24,112 bases of DNA from the NCBI GenBank assembly GCA_050299555.1, contig JBNKWA010000068.1, positions 1-24,112 on the forward strand. Direction: 5' to 3'. Under the pieces are notes generated by a model. That model did not search any database. It was not told the DNA's origin and saw only the letters and a list, made by a program, of their open reading frames with translations. How positions within the stretch are numbered: position 1 is the first letter of the stretch; each line of letters starts with the position of its first letter. Made by a program: the position numbers and the translations under genes. The DNA is from JBNKWA01 sp050299555. GTDB taxonomy: Bacteria; Pseudomonadota; Alphaproteobacteria; Rhodobacterales; Rhodobacteraceae. Positions 7,605-14,378 of the stretch are shown here, in pieces.

Positions 7605-8021
7605 GTCGAGGGTGATCTCGGCCGCGGCCAGCAGGCGGCTGATCGGGCAGCCGGCCTTGGCATCCGCCGCCGCCTTGTCGAACGCGGCCGCGCTGGCGCC
7701 GGGGATCCTGGCGGTCAGGTCGAGGTGGATGCTGGTCACCGTGGGCACACCGTCGGGAAAGTCCAGCGTCACCGTGGCCGAGGTGGCGATCTCGTCCGCG
7801 GTCAGCCCGGCCTTTTCCAGCTCGGCCGACAGCGCCATGGAGAAGCACCCCGCATGGGCCGCCCCGATCAGTTCCTCGGGCGTGGTGCCGTCGGCGCCCT
7901 CGAAGCGCATCCTGAAGTCGTAGGGCACGTCCTTCAGCCCGCCGCCACGGGTCGAGACCCGGCCCTTGCCCTGCTTGAGGTTGCCGCTCCAGACGGCGGA
8001 TGCGCGCGATGTCATGGCCAT
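7590..8021 (-). CDS. osmC: OsmC-type peroxiredoxin
   Basis: OsmC reduces organic hydroperoxides using a pair of cysteines in the cytoplasm. The 143-residue length equals that of E. coli OsmC, and both reactive cysteines are at the expected places: Cys59 in GAAHAGCFSMAL and Cys125 in AKAGCPISRLL. The stretch RFEGADGTTPEELIGAAHAG is the family signature and separates OsmC from the Ohr and YhfA branches. Start is ATG 8021, with a GGGGAGA ribosome binding site and agreement with the family N-terminus; a second ATG lies two codons later. It follows fpr on the same strand after 98 bases that hold a strong hairpin (8044-8061), so it may be read with fpr or from its own promoter. Its 3' end is part of a duplicated block. 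Confidence 0.95.
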   Translation of the reverse strand: MAMTSRASAVWSGNLKQGKGRVSTRGGGLKDVPYDFRMRFEGADGTTPEELIGAAHAGCFSMALSAELEKAGLTADEIATSATVTLDFPDGVPTVTSIHLDLTARIPGASAAAFDKAAADAKAGCPISRLLAAAEITLDAKLA

Positions 8022-8043
8022 GGTCTTGTCTCCCCGCTGATGG

Positions 8044-8061
8044 GGTCCCGGAGCCGGGACC
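8044..8061. other. Perfect inverted repeat between fpr and osmC
   Basis: GGTCCCGG-AG-CCGGGACC is a perfect 8-bp inverted repeat with a two-base centre. It lies 23 bases before the osmC start and 58 bases after the fpr stop. No U run follows on the minus strand, so it could be a repressor operator, an mRNA-processing hairpin or a weak terminator. A second palindrome, GCCCGCGGGC (8108-8117), directly follows the fpr stop. Confidence 0.45.
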
Positions 8062-8119
8062 GGCGGGCATGGTGGGGCGGCGGGCGCACCAAGGTCAAGG
8101 CCGCAGCGCCCGCGGGCCT

Positions 8120-8911
8120 TTAGTCGACGAAGGCCTTCTCGATGACGAAATCGCCAGGCTCGGAATTCGAGCCCTCGACCATGCCGGCCGCCTCGCACAG
8201 CGCCTTGTGATCCTTCAGCATCGCCATCGAGCCGCAGATCATCACCCGGTCGCTGCCGGGGTCGAGCGGCCCGCCGCTGGCCTCGGCCAGGCGGCCGTCG
8301 CGGATCCAGTCGGTCATCCGGCCCATGCGGGGCGAGTCCTCGCGCGTGGTGGTGGGGATGTGCAAGAGCTTGTCGCCGACGATCTCGGACAGCATCTCGT
8401 CGCCCGTGATGCGGGCGACCAGATCGAACCCGTAGTCGAGCTCGTGGCGTTCGCGGCAGGTATGGGTCAGCACCACCTGCTCGAACTTCTCGTAGGTCTC
8501 GGGATCGCGGATCAGGCTGGCAAAGGGAGCGATGCCGGTGCCGGTGGAGAACAGGAACAGCCGCCGGCCGGGGGTGAGCGCATCGAGCACCAGCGTGCCC
8601 ACCGGCTTGGGGCGCATGACGATGCGGTCGCCCTCGGCGAGGTGCTGGAGGCGCGAGGTGAGCGGGCCGTCCTGGACCTTGATCGAGTAGAATTCCAGCT
8701 CGTCATGCCAGTTGGGCGAGGCGATGGAATAGGCCCTGAGCAGCGGCTTGCCGTCGACCACCAGCCCGATCATCACGAATTCGCCGGAGCGGAAGCGGAA
8801 GCTCTGCGGCCGCTCGCAGCGGAACGAGAACGTGCGGTCGGTCCAGTGGCGGATGCCGTGCACCGCCAGAAGGTCCATGCCGCGCAGGGGTGTCGCAATC
8901 GCTTCGTTCAT
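8120..8911 (-). CDS. fpr: Ferredoxin/flavodoxin-NADP+ reductase
   Basis: The 263-residue FAD enzyme passes electrons between NADPH and ferredoxin or flavodoxin in the cytoplasm. The FAD-binding motif RAYSIAS is at residues 59-65, and the NADP-binding glycine motif GTGIAPF at 124-130. The nicotinamide-side motif MICGSMAML is near residue 227. The short protein and the aromatic near the end (EKAFVD) place it in the bacterial FprA/Fpr class, not the plastid type. It has roles in oxidative-stress defence and iron-sulfur cluster upkeep in relatives, which fits the OsmC neighbour downstream. Start at ATG 8911 has a GGGA sequence about 8 bases upstream; an in-frame ATG at codon 12 is less likely. 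It is divergent from the RNA helicase gene. Confidence 0.95.
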   Translation of the reverse strand: MNEAIATPLRGMDLLAVHGIRHWTDRTFSFRCERPQSFRFRSGEFVMIGLVVDGKPLLRAYSIASPNWHDELEFYSIKVQDGPLTSRLQHLAEGDRIVMRPKPVGTLVLDALTPGRRLFLFSTGTGIAPFASLIRDPETYEKFEQVVLTHTCRERHELDYGFDLVARITGDEMLSEIVGDKLLHIPTTTREDSPRMGRMTDWIRDGRLAEASGGPLDPGSDRVMICGSMAMLKDHKALCEAAGMVEGSNSEPGDFVIEKAFVD

Positions 8912-8941
8912 ATCGCAATCCCGGCATGCATACCGGCCGCG

Positions 8942-8970
8942 TTACTAGCGTCGCCGGGCACGGTTGGGAA
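8942..8970 (-). promoter_or_regulatory. Possible fpr promoter
   Basis: On the minus strand, TTCCCA (8970-8965) and TAGTAA (8947-8942) are 17 bases apart, with the fpr start codon about 30 bases further on. The -10 matches the CTAG-type elements seen upstream of other genes here. Confidence 0.4.
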
Positions 8971-9038
8971 GCCAAGGCGGCCCCGCTGCGGCAATTGGCG
9001 CAGATTTTGCCGAGTTTTCCACGTTCTCTCCACCGCAA

Positions 9039-9067
9039 TTGACTGCGCCCCGGCTTTACTCTAAGTG
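9039..9067 (+). promoter_or_regulatory. Possible promoter of the RNA helicase gene
   Basis: TTGACT (9039-9044) is a good -35 box; TAAGTG (9062-9067) is a weak -10 at 17 bases. It would give a leader of about 85 bases before the ATG at 9158. Confidence 0.3.
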
Positions 9068-9082
9068 GCGGAAACTCGATGA

Positions 9083-9102
9083 GGGCCCCAATCCGGGGGC
9101 CC
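9083..9102 (+). promoter_or_regulatory. Strong hairpin in the helicase mRNA leader
   Basis: GGGCCCC (9083-9089) pairs with GGGGCCC (9096-9102) around a six-base loop, about 55 bases before the start codon. In an mRNA this would be a very stable stem. It could control helicase translation or mRNA life, or be a site for autoregulation; there is no U run, so it is not a typical terminator. Confidence 0.35.
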
Positions 9103-9157
9103 GGGGCCGCGCCGGACATTGCGGCCAAGTCACGTGCCGCAATCAAACCGGACAGGT

Positions 9158-11032
9158 ATGACGACATTTTCTGAGCTCGAGCTCGACCCCCGCGTCCTGC
9201 AAGCTGTTGCCGACGCGGGCTATGAAACCCCGACACCGATCCAGGCCCAGGCCATCCCGCACGCGCTGGAAGGTCGCGACGTTCTGGGCATCGCCCAGAC
9301 CGGCACCGGCAAGACGGCGAGCTTCGTGCTGCCGATGCTGACCATGCTGGCCAAGGGCCGGGCAAGGGCGCGGATGCCGCGGACGCTGGTGCTTTGCCCC
9401 ACGCGCGAGCTGGCGGCCCAGGTGGCGGAGAACTTCGAGACCTACGCCCGCCACATCAAGCTGACGATGGCGCTCTTGATCGGCGGCGTCAGCTTCAAGG
9501 ACCAGGACAAGCTGATCGACCGCGGCGTCGACGTGCTGATCGCCACCCCGGGTCGGCTGCTGGACCATTTCGAACGCGGCAAGCTGATGCTGACCGGCGT
9601 CCAGATCATGGTGGTGGACGAGGCCGACCGGATGCTCGACATGGGCTTCATCCCCGACATCGAGCGCATCTTCAAGCTGACGCCGTTCACCCGGCAGACG
9701 CTGTTCTTCTCGGCCACCATGCCGCCCGAGATCACCCGCATCACCCAGGAGTTCCTGCACAACCCGGTGCGGGTCGAGGTGGCGCGCCAGGCCACCGCCT
9801 CGGAAATGATCGAGCAGGCGCTGGTCATGCACACGCCGTCGCGCCGCGACCGCACCGACAGCGACAAGCGCGAGGTGCTGCGGCGGCTGATCCGGGCCCA
9901 GGGCGAGGGCCTGACCAACGGCATCATCTTCTGCAACCGCAAGCGCGACGTCGATATCCTGGCCAAGTCGCTGCAGAAGCACGGCTTCGATGCCAAGCCG
10001 ATCCACGGCGATCTCGACCAGTCGGTCAGGACCCAGATCCTGGGCGAGTTCCGGGCCGGCGGGCTGTCCCTGCTGGTGGCCTCGGACGTGGCGGCCCGGG
10101 GGCTCGACATCAGCAATGTCAGCCACGTGTTCAACTTCGACGTTCCGATCCATTGCGAGGATTACGTGCACCGGATCGGCCGGACCGGCCGTGCCGGCCG
10201 CAGTGGCAAGAGCTTCACCATCGCGGTGCCGGCGGACCAGAAATACATCGACCGCATCGAGGAGATGGTGGGCAATTCGATCCCGCGGCTGGACAGCCCG
10301 CTGCAGGGCGGCGGCGCCGAAGCCGACGAGGGCGGCGATCGCGGCAGGCGGCGCGAGGGCAGCGGCGAGGAGTCGAAGGGCCGCAGCCGGCGCCGCGGCG
10401 GTCGCGGCAAGGCTGCTGCCGAGGCCAGCCCACCCGCTGACCGCCAGGCCGAGGATCGCCCGGCGGGGGATCGATCGTCTGGGGATCGATCGTCTGGGGA
10501 TCGCACTGCCAAGGATCGCCCGGCCAGGGATCGCCAGACCAGCGAATCCGGCGACGAGGGCCTCGGCAGGCGCGGCGAAGGCCGACCCCGCGGCAGCGAG
10601 GATCGCGGCCGGGATCGCGGTGCCGGCAGCGGCCGCCGTGGTGGCGGGCAGATTGTTGGCCTCGGCAGCCACGTCCCCGCCTTCCTGTTGCGCGATCTCG
10701 CGACCGGCGCGCCGGTCGACGAGGCCGAGGATGCCGACAGCGACGACAACGAGGCGGAGGAGGCGACCGTCGAGGCACCCGAGGCCGAGGCAAGCGCAGC
10801 TCCTGCGGCCGCAGCCGAGGCACCCGAGGCCGAGGCCGCTCCTGCAGCCGACGTCGCGGCCGAGGCACCCGAGGCCGAGGCGGCGAGCGAACAGCCGGAC
10901 GCGGAGGCCCTGCCGGAAGGCGAGGCGGCCGCCGAAGGGAAGAAGCCCAAGGCCAAGGCCAAGCCCAAGCCACGGACCCGCCGCCGCGCCCCTGCTGCCA
11001 AGCCCAAGGACGAGGCGAGCTCGGCCGCCTGA
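9158..11032 (+). CDS. DEAD-box ATP-dependent RNA helicase with long repetitive tail
   Basis: The 624-residue RNA helicase has all the core motifs in order: Q motif GYETPTPIQ (21-29), AQTGTGKT (46-53), PTRELAAQ (81-88), TPGR (130-133), DEAD (154-157), SAT (185-187), the ARGLD segment (about 313-317) and HRIGRTGRAG (338-347). The core ends near 375 and resembles the RhlE group. The rest, about 240 residues, is low-complexity: an Arg/Gly/Asp repeat region, then three 15-residue Ala/Pro/Glu repeats, then a Lys/Arg/Pro end such as KAKAKPKPRTRRR. Such tails bind RNA or proteins and can aid phase separation or degradosome assembly; this is inference. Start ATG 9158 matches the family; an ACAGGT just before it is a poorly spaced ribosome site. 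It may aid ribosome assembly or RNA decay. Confidence 0.95.
   Translation: MTTFSELELDPRVLQAVADAGYETPTPIQAQAIPHALEGRDVLGIAQTGTGKTASFVLPMLTMLAKGRARARMPRTLVLCPTRELAAQVAENFETYARHIKLTMALLIGGVSFKDQDKLIDRGVDVLIATPGRLLDHFERGKLMLTGVQIMVVDEADRMLDMGFIPDIERIFKLTPFTRQTLFFSATMPPEITRITQEFLHNPVRVEVARQATASEMIEQALVMHTPSRRDRTDSDKREVLRRLIRAQGEGLTNGIIFCNRKRDVDILAKSLQKHGFDAKPIHGDLDQSVRTQILGEFRAGGLSLLVASDVAARGLDISNVSHVFNFDVPIHCEDYVHRIGRTGRAGRSGKSFTIAVPADQKYIDRIEEMVGNSIPRLDSPLQGGGAEADEGGDRGRRREGSGEESKGRSRRRGGRGKAAAEASPPADRQAEDRPAGDRSSGDRSSGDRTAKDRPARDRQTSESGDEGLGRRGEGRPRGSEDRGRDRGAGSGRRGGGQIVGLGSHVPAFLLRDLATGAPVDEAEDADSDDNEAEEATVEAPEAEASAAPAAAAEAPEAEAAPAADVAAEAPEAEAASEQPDAEALPEGEAAAEGKKPKAKAKPKPRTRRRAPAAKPKDEASSAA
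10466..10495 (+). repeat. Two exact 15-base tandem repeats in the helicase tail
   Basis: The 15-mer GGGGATCGATCGTCT occurs twice head to tail (10466-10480, 10481-10495), encoding repeated Gly-Asp-Arg-Ser-Ser. More diverged Asp-Arg copies flank it, so the region is likely to vary in length between strains. Confidence 0.85.
10772..10906 (+). repeat. Three 45-base in-frame repeats in the helicase tail
   Basis: An identical 20-base block, GAGGCACCCGAGGCCGAGGC, starts at 10772, 10817 and 10862, exactly 45 bases apart. Each unit encodes 15 residues beginning Glu-Ala-Pro-Glu-Ala-Glu-Ala. The remainder of each unit has diverged. Confidence 0.85.
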
Positions 11033-11092
11033 CCCAGGCCGACACGTTGCGGTTGTTGCCTCTTTTGGCCCGCCCCGGTTGACACAGCCCGA

Positions 11093-11110
11093 GCCCCCGG
11101 CATCGGGGGC
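11093..11110. terminator. GC-rich hairpin between convergent helicase and RNase J genes
   Basis: GCCCCCG-GCAT-CGGGGGC forms a perfect 7-bp stem with a four-base loop, 60 bases after the helicase stop and about 55 bases after the RNase J stop. It lacks a U run on either strand, so it may be a two-way end structure or a 3' stabilising hairpin. Confidence 0.4.
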
Positions 11111-11164
11111 CCGCCAGCGTCTACACCGACCAGCGACTTCGTCTTTGCCCGAGCCGCCGGGCGG

Positions 11165-12832
11165 TCACTCCACCCGGCTGATCAGGACCACGGTCTCGGG
11201 CTTCTTGCCCACCGCCTCCTGGGCCGAGGACCGCACGGCGCGGGTAATGGCGGCCTCGACCTCGTCGTCGCTTCGCAGTGCCTTACGCGCGGTCCTGCCG
11301 AGCGCCGCCTCGATGTCCTCCTCGATCATCCGCGCCAGCACGCCCTTGTGGTGGGCCGGGTCGGGCAGGCCGACGGTCTCGACCCAGGGCGTCTCGGCCA
11401 GATCGCCATCCTCCTCCAGCACGACCGAGGCGACCACCAGCCCGCGCAGCGCCACCCGGATGCGGTCGCGCACGACGCCGTCGAGGGCGCCGATCAGCAC
11501 CGAGCCATCGAGGTAGAGCCGCCCGGTATCGACATTGTCGATGATCTCGGCCCGGTCGCCGGTGAGATCGACGATGGCGCCGTTCGGGGCGATCACCGCA
11601 TGCAGGCCGCTTTCGGCGGCGAGTTCGGAATGGCTGCGCAGATGCCGGTGCTCGCCGTGCATGGGAATGACGTTGGCCGGCTTGAGGCACCGGTGCACCT
11701 CGGCCAGGTCGGGGCGGTTGGCATGGCCAGAGACGTGATAGCGCCCGCCCTCGTCATCGACCACATGCACGCCGAGGCGGCTGAAGTCGTTCTGGATGCG
11801 GCCCACCGAGACCTCGTTGCCGGGAATGGTCTTGGACGAGAACAGGAACGTGTCGCCCTCTTTCAGGCTGAGGCCGAGATAGCTGCCCTGGGCAAGCTGG
11901 GCGGTGGCGGCACGGCGTTCGCCCTGGCTGCCGGTGGAGAGGATGAAGAGCCGGTTGCGGGGGATGTCGTTGGCCTCGCGCGGGTCGACCGTGGGCGGGA
12001 AGTCTTTCAGCACCCCGGTGGCCACGGCGGTCTGCAGCATGGCGTTCATCGCCCGCCCCAGGAGCACGACCGAGCGGCCGGCCTCGTGCGCCGCGGTCGC
12101 CAGGGTCCGGACCCGGGCCACGTTGGAGGCGAAGGTGGTCGCCGCCACCGCCCCCTTGGCGCCGCGGATCAGCTCGCCGATGGCAACGCCGATATCGCCT
12201 TCCGAGCGGCCGGGCCGGTCGGTGAAGACGTTGGTGGAATCGCAGACCAGCGCCTTGACGCCATCGCGGCCGATGGCCTCGAACACCTCGGGCTGCCAGG
12301 GCTCGCCCACCAGGGGCGTCGGGTCGAGCTTCAGATCGCCGGTGTGCACGATGCGGCCCGCCGGCGTGTCGATGACCAGCGACGAGCTTTCCGGGATCGA
12401 ATGCGACACCGGCACGAAGCCGACGGTGAAGGGGCCGATCTCGACCGTCGCCGGCCATGGCTTCACCTCGCGCACCACGTCGGTGTCGCGACCGGCCTTC
12501 TCCAGCTTCTGGCGGGCGATCTCGGCGGTGAAGTGGCGGGCATAGACCGGCGCCTTCAGCCGCTCGTAGAGGATGCCGAGGGCGCCGACGTGATCCTCGT
12601 GGGCATGGGTGATGACGATGCCGTCGAGCCGGTCCAGCCGCTCGGCGATGAAGGCCGGGTCGGCCATGATCAGATCGACGCCGGGCGAGCCGTCCATGTT
12701 CGGAAAGGTCACGCCCACATCGACCATCAGGAAGCGCTGCCTGCCCACCGGTCCGTAGCCGTAAAGGTACATGTTCATGCCGATCTCGCCCGCGCCGCCG
12801 AGCGCGAGGTAGGTGAGCTTGTCGCCGGCCAT
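11165..12832 (-). CDS. rnj: Ribonuclease J
   Basis: RNase J is a zinc-dependent metallo-beta-lactamase/beta-CASP nuclease that cuts RNA and removes nucleotides from 5' ends. It is 555 residues, the family's usual length. The metal motif HAHEDH is at 76-81. A histidine in PVSHSIPES (near 143) and the beta-CASP sequences VSGHANR and PMHGEHRHL (near 370-400) are present. In alphaproteobacteria RNase J matures rRNA 5' ends and works beside RNase E; that role is inferred. The start ATG 12832 overlaps the coaX stop codon by one base (TGATG) and has an AAGGA ribosome binding site, so it is translated with coaX. It is the last gene of the complex I operon in this window. Confidence 0.95.
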   Translation of the reverse strand: MAGDKLTYLALGGAGEIGMNMYLYGYGPVGRQRFLMVDVGVTFPNMDGSPGVDLIMADPAFIAERLDRLDGIVITHAHEDHVGALGILYERLKAPVYARHFTAEIARQKLEKAGRDTDVVREVKPWPATVEIGPFTVGFVPVSHSIPESSSLVIDTPAGRIVHTGDLKLDPTPLVGEPWQPEVFEAIGRDGVKALVCDSTNVFTDRPGRSEGDIGVAIGELIRGAKGAVAATTFASNVARVRTLATAAHEAGRSVVLLGRAMNAMLQTAVATGVLKDFPPTVDPREANDIPRNRLFILSTGSQGERRAATAQLAQGSYLGLSLKEGDTFLFSSKTIPGNEVSVGRIQNDFSRLGVHVVDDEGGRYHVSGHANRPDLAEVHRCLKPANVIPMHGEHRHLRSHSELAAESGLHAVIAPNGAIVDLTGDRAEIIDNVDTGRLYLDGSVLIGALDGVVRDRIRVALRGLVVASVVLEEDGDLAETPWVETVGLPDPAHHKGVLARMIEEDIEAALGRTARKALRSDDEVEAAITRAVRSSAQEAVGKKPETVVLISRVE

Positions 12833-13602
12833 CAGTTTTCCTTGTTGAAAGCGTGAATCACGGCCAGGCCGTGCATGGTCAGATCGTCCTCGATGGTGTC
12901 GAACAGCGCCTCGCCAGTGGCAAAGAGCGGTGCCAGCCCGCCGGTGCCGATGACTTTCATCGGCCGCGGATGTTCGGCCTTGATCTGGCGGCAGATCACC
13001 TCGACAAGGCCGATATAGCCCCAGAAGACGCCCGCCTGCATGCAGGCGACGGTGTTCTTGCCGATGGCGGTGGCGGGCCGGGTGACGTCGATATGGGGCA
13101 GCGCCGCGGCCGCCATGTGCAGGGCCTGCATCGACAGGTTCACCCCGGGGGCGATCACCCCGCCGATATAGGCGCCGTCGCGATCGACCACGTCGAAGGT
13201 GGTGGCGGTGCCGAAATCGACGATGATCAGATCACCGCCGTGGCGGTCGAAACCGGCGGCGGCGTTGACCAGGCGGTCGGGGCCCACCAGGGTGCCGGGA
13301 TCGACGCGCGGATCGTGCGGCAGCCGGCACTCGGGCTTGCCCACCACCAGCGGCCGGGTGTCGAAATAGCGGTTGCAGAGGACCCGGATGTTGAACACCG
13401 CCCTGGGCACGGTGGAGGAGACGATGACGTCGGTGATCGTCGCCTCGATCCGGGCCAGCCGGATCAGGGTCATCAGCCAGACATAATACTCGTCCGCCGT
13501 GCGCTGGTGCTCGGTGGCGCAGCGCCAGCTGTCCAGGAAGCGCTCGCCGTCATGCAGCGAGAACACGGTGTTGGTGTTGCCGATGTCGATGGCAAGGAGC
13601 AA
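12832..13602 (-). CDS. coaX: Type III pantothenate kinase
   Basis: CoaX phosphorylates pantothenate, the first step of coenzyme A synthesis. The 256-residue protein shows the ASKHA-fold phosphate motif DIGNTN (6-11), the substrate motif GPDRLVNAAAG (about 101-111), the second phosphate loop IIVDFGTATTFDV (about 119-131) and GGVIAPGV (about 140). These separate it from type I (CoaA) and type II kinases. The start appears to be TTG at 13602, preceded by GGAAAGG; the family N-terminus begins exactly there and there is no ATG close by. It lies 17 bases after birA and overlaps the RNase J gene by one base. Confidence 0.94.
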   Translation of the reverse strand: MLLAIDIGNTNTVFSLHDGERFLDSWRCATEHQRTADEYYVWLMTLIRLARIEATITDVIVSSTVPRAVFNIRVLCNRYFDTRPLVVGKPECRLPHDPRVDPGTLVGPDRLVNAAAGFDRHGGDLIIVDFGTATTFDVVDRDGAYIGGVIAPGVNLSMQALHMAAAALPHIDVTRPATAIGKNTVACMQAGVFWGYIGLVEVICRQIKAEHPRPMKVIGTGGLAPLFATGEALFDTIEDDLTMHGLAVIHAFNKEN

Positions 13603-13619
13603 GGGCGGGGCCTTTCCGT

Positions 13620-14378
13620 TCAGGGGAAGAACACCTCGGCGGCAGGCAGCACGCGGCGCACGCCTGCCGCTTCGATCACAAGCGCGCCGGCCTCGTCAAC
13701 CGTGCGGAAGGTGCCGCTGATGCTGTCGCCGACCAACTTGGCGGTGATGGTCTGGCCGAGCCGGGCGGCCGAGGCCAGCCAGGCGGTGCGGATCGGCGCG
13801 AAGCCCTCGGCGGAAAGCCTGTCCTCCCAGGGGGCGAAGGCGGCGGCGAGATGGGCAAGGAAGGTCTCGGGCGGTACCGGATCGCCGGTCAGCGCGGTCA
13901 GCGCCACCGGCTGCACCGCGCCGGGCTCCAGCGCCCTTGGGTCGGGCGCGGCGGCCAGGTTGACGCCGAAGCCGATGGCCAGCGTCGCGGCCGCCCGGCC
14001 GCCGGCGCCCTCCAGCAGGATCCCGGCCAGCTTGCCGCCATGCATCAAGACGTCGTTGGGCCATTTCAGCGCAAAGGCCTCGGGGCGCCCGGTGACCGCA
14101 ACCAGCGCGTCGCGCAGCGCCAGCGCCGCCACGAACGAGCGCAGTGCCGCTTCGCCGGCGCCGCCGGGGACGGTCATGAGCAGCGTCGCGGCAAGGTTGC
14201 CCTCGGGCATCGCCCAGGGCCGGCCGCGGCGGCCGCGGGCGGAACGCTGCCGCCGGGCGGCGATCCAGCGCGGACCGCCCTCGCCGGCCGCGGCGCGGCG
14301 CAGCGCCTCGGCATTGGTGCTGTCGATCTCGTCGAGCCAGTCCAGCCCGTAGGCCGCCGGCCAGGGCGGTTGGCTCAA
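13620..14378 (-). CDS. birA: Biotin-[acetyl-CoA carboxylase] ligase, no DNA-binding domain
   Basis: This enzyme joins biotin to the carrier protein of acetyl-CoA carboxylase and related enzymes. The 252-residue protein starts directly with the catalytic domain: EIDSTNAEAL (17-26), the biotinyl-AMP loop ARGRRGRPW (47-55, matching the GRGRxGR site), LKWPNDV (104-110) and KLAGILLE (116-123). It lacks the N-terminal helix-turn-helix of E. coli BirA, so it should not repress biotin genes. The start is taken as TTG 14378, whose TTGA overlaps the nuoN stop codon by four bases; no ATG lies near the expected N-terminus. A 17-base gap leads to coaX. Confidence 0.94.
   Translation of the reverse strand: MSQPPWPAAYGLDWLDEIDSTNAEALRRAAAGEGGPRWIAARRQRSARGRRGRPWAMPEGNLAATLLMTVPGGAGEAALRSFVAALALRDALVAVTGRPEAFALKWPNDVLMHGGKLAGILLEGAGGRAAATLAIGFGVNLAAAPDPRALEPGAVQPVALTALTGDPVPPETFLAHLAAAFAPWEDRLSAEGFAPIRTAWLASAARLGQTITAKLVGDSISGTFRTVDEAGALVIEAAGVRRVLPAAEVFFP

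Noticed and set aside
9143..10672. Long minus-strand open frame opposite the RNA helicase, and similar ones opposite prfC (1592-3007, 3233-4021)
   Set aside because: The opposite-strand genes carry complete family motifs, while these frames only have biased His/Ala/Arg composition.
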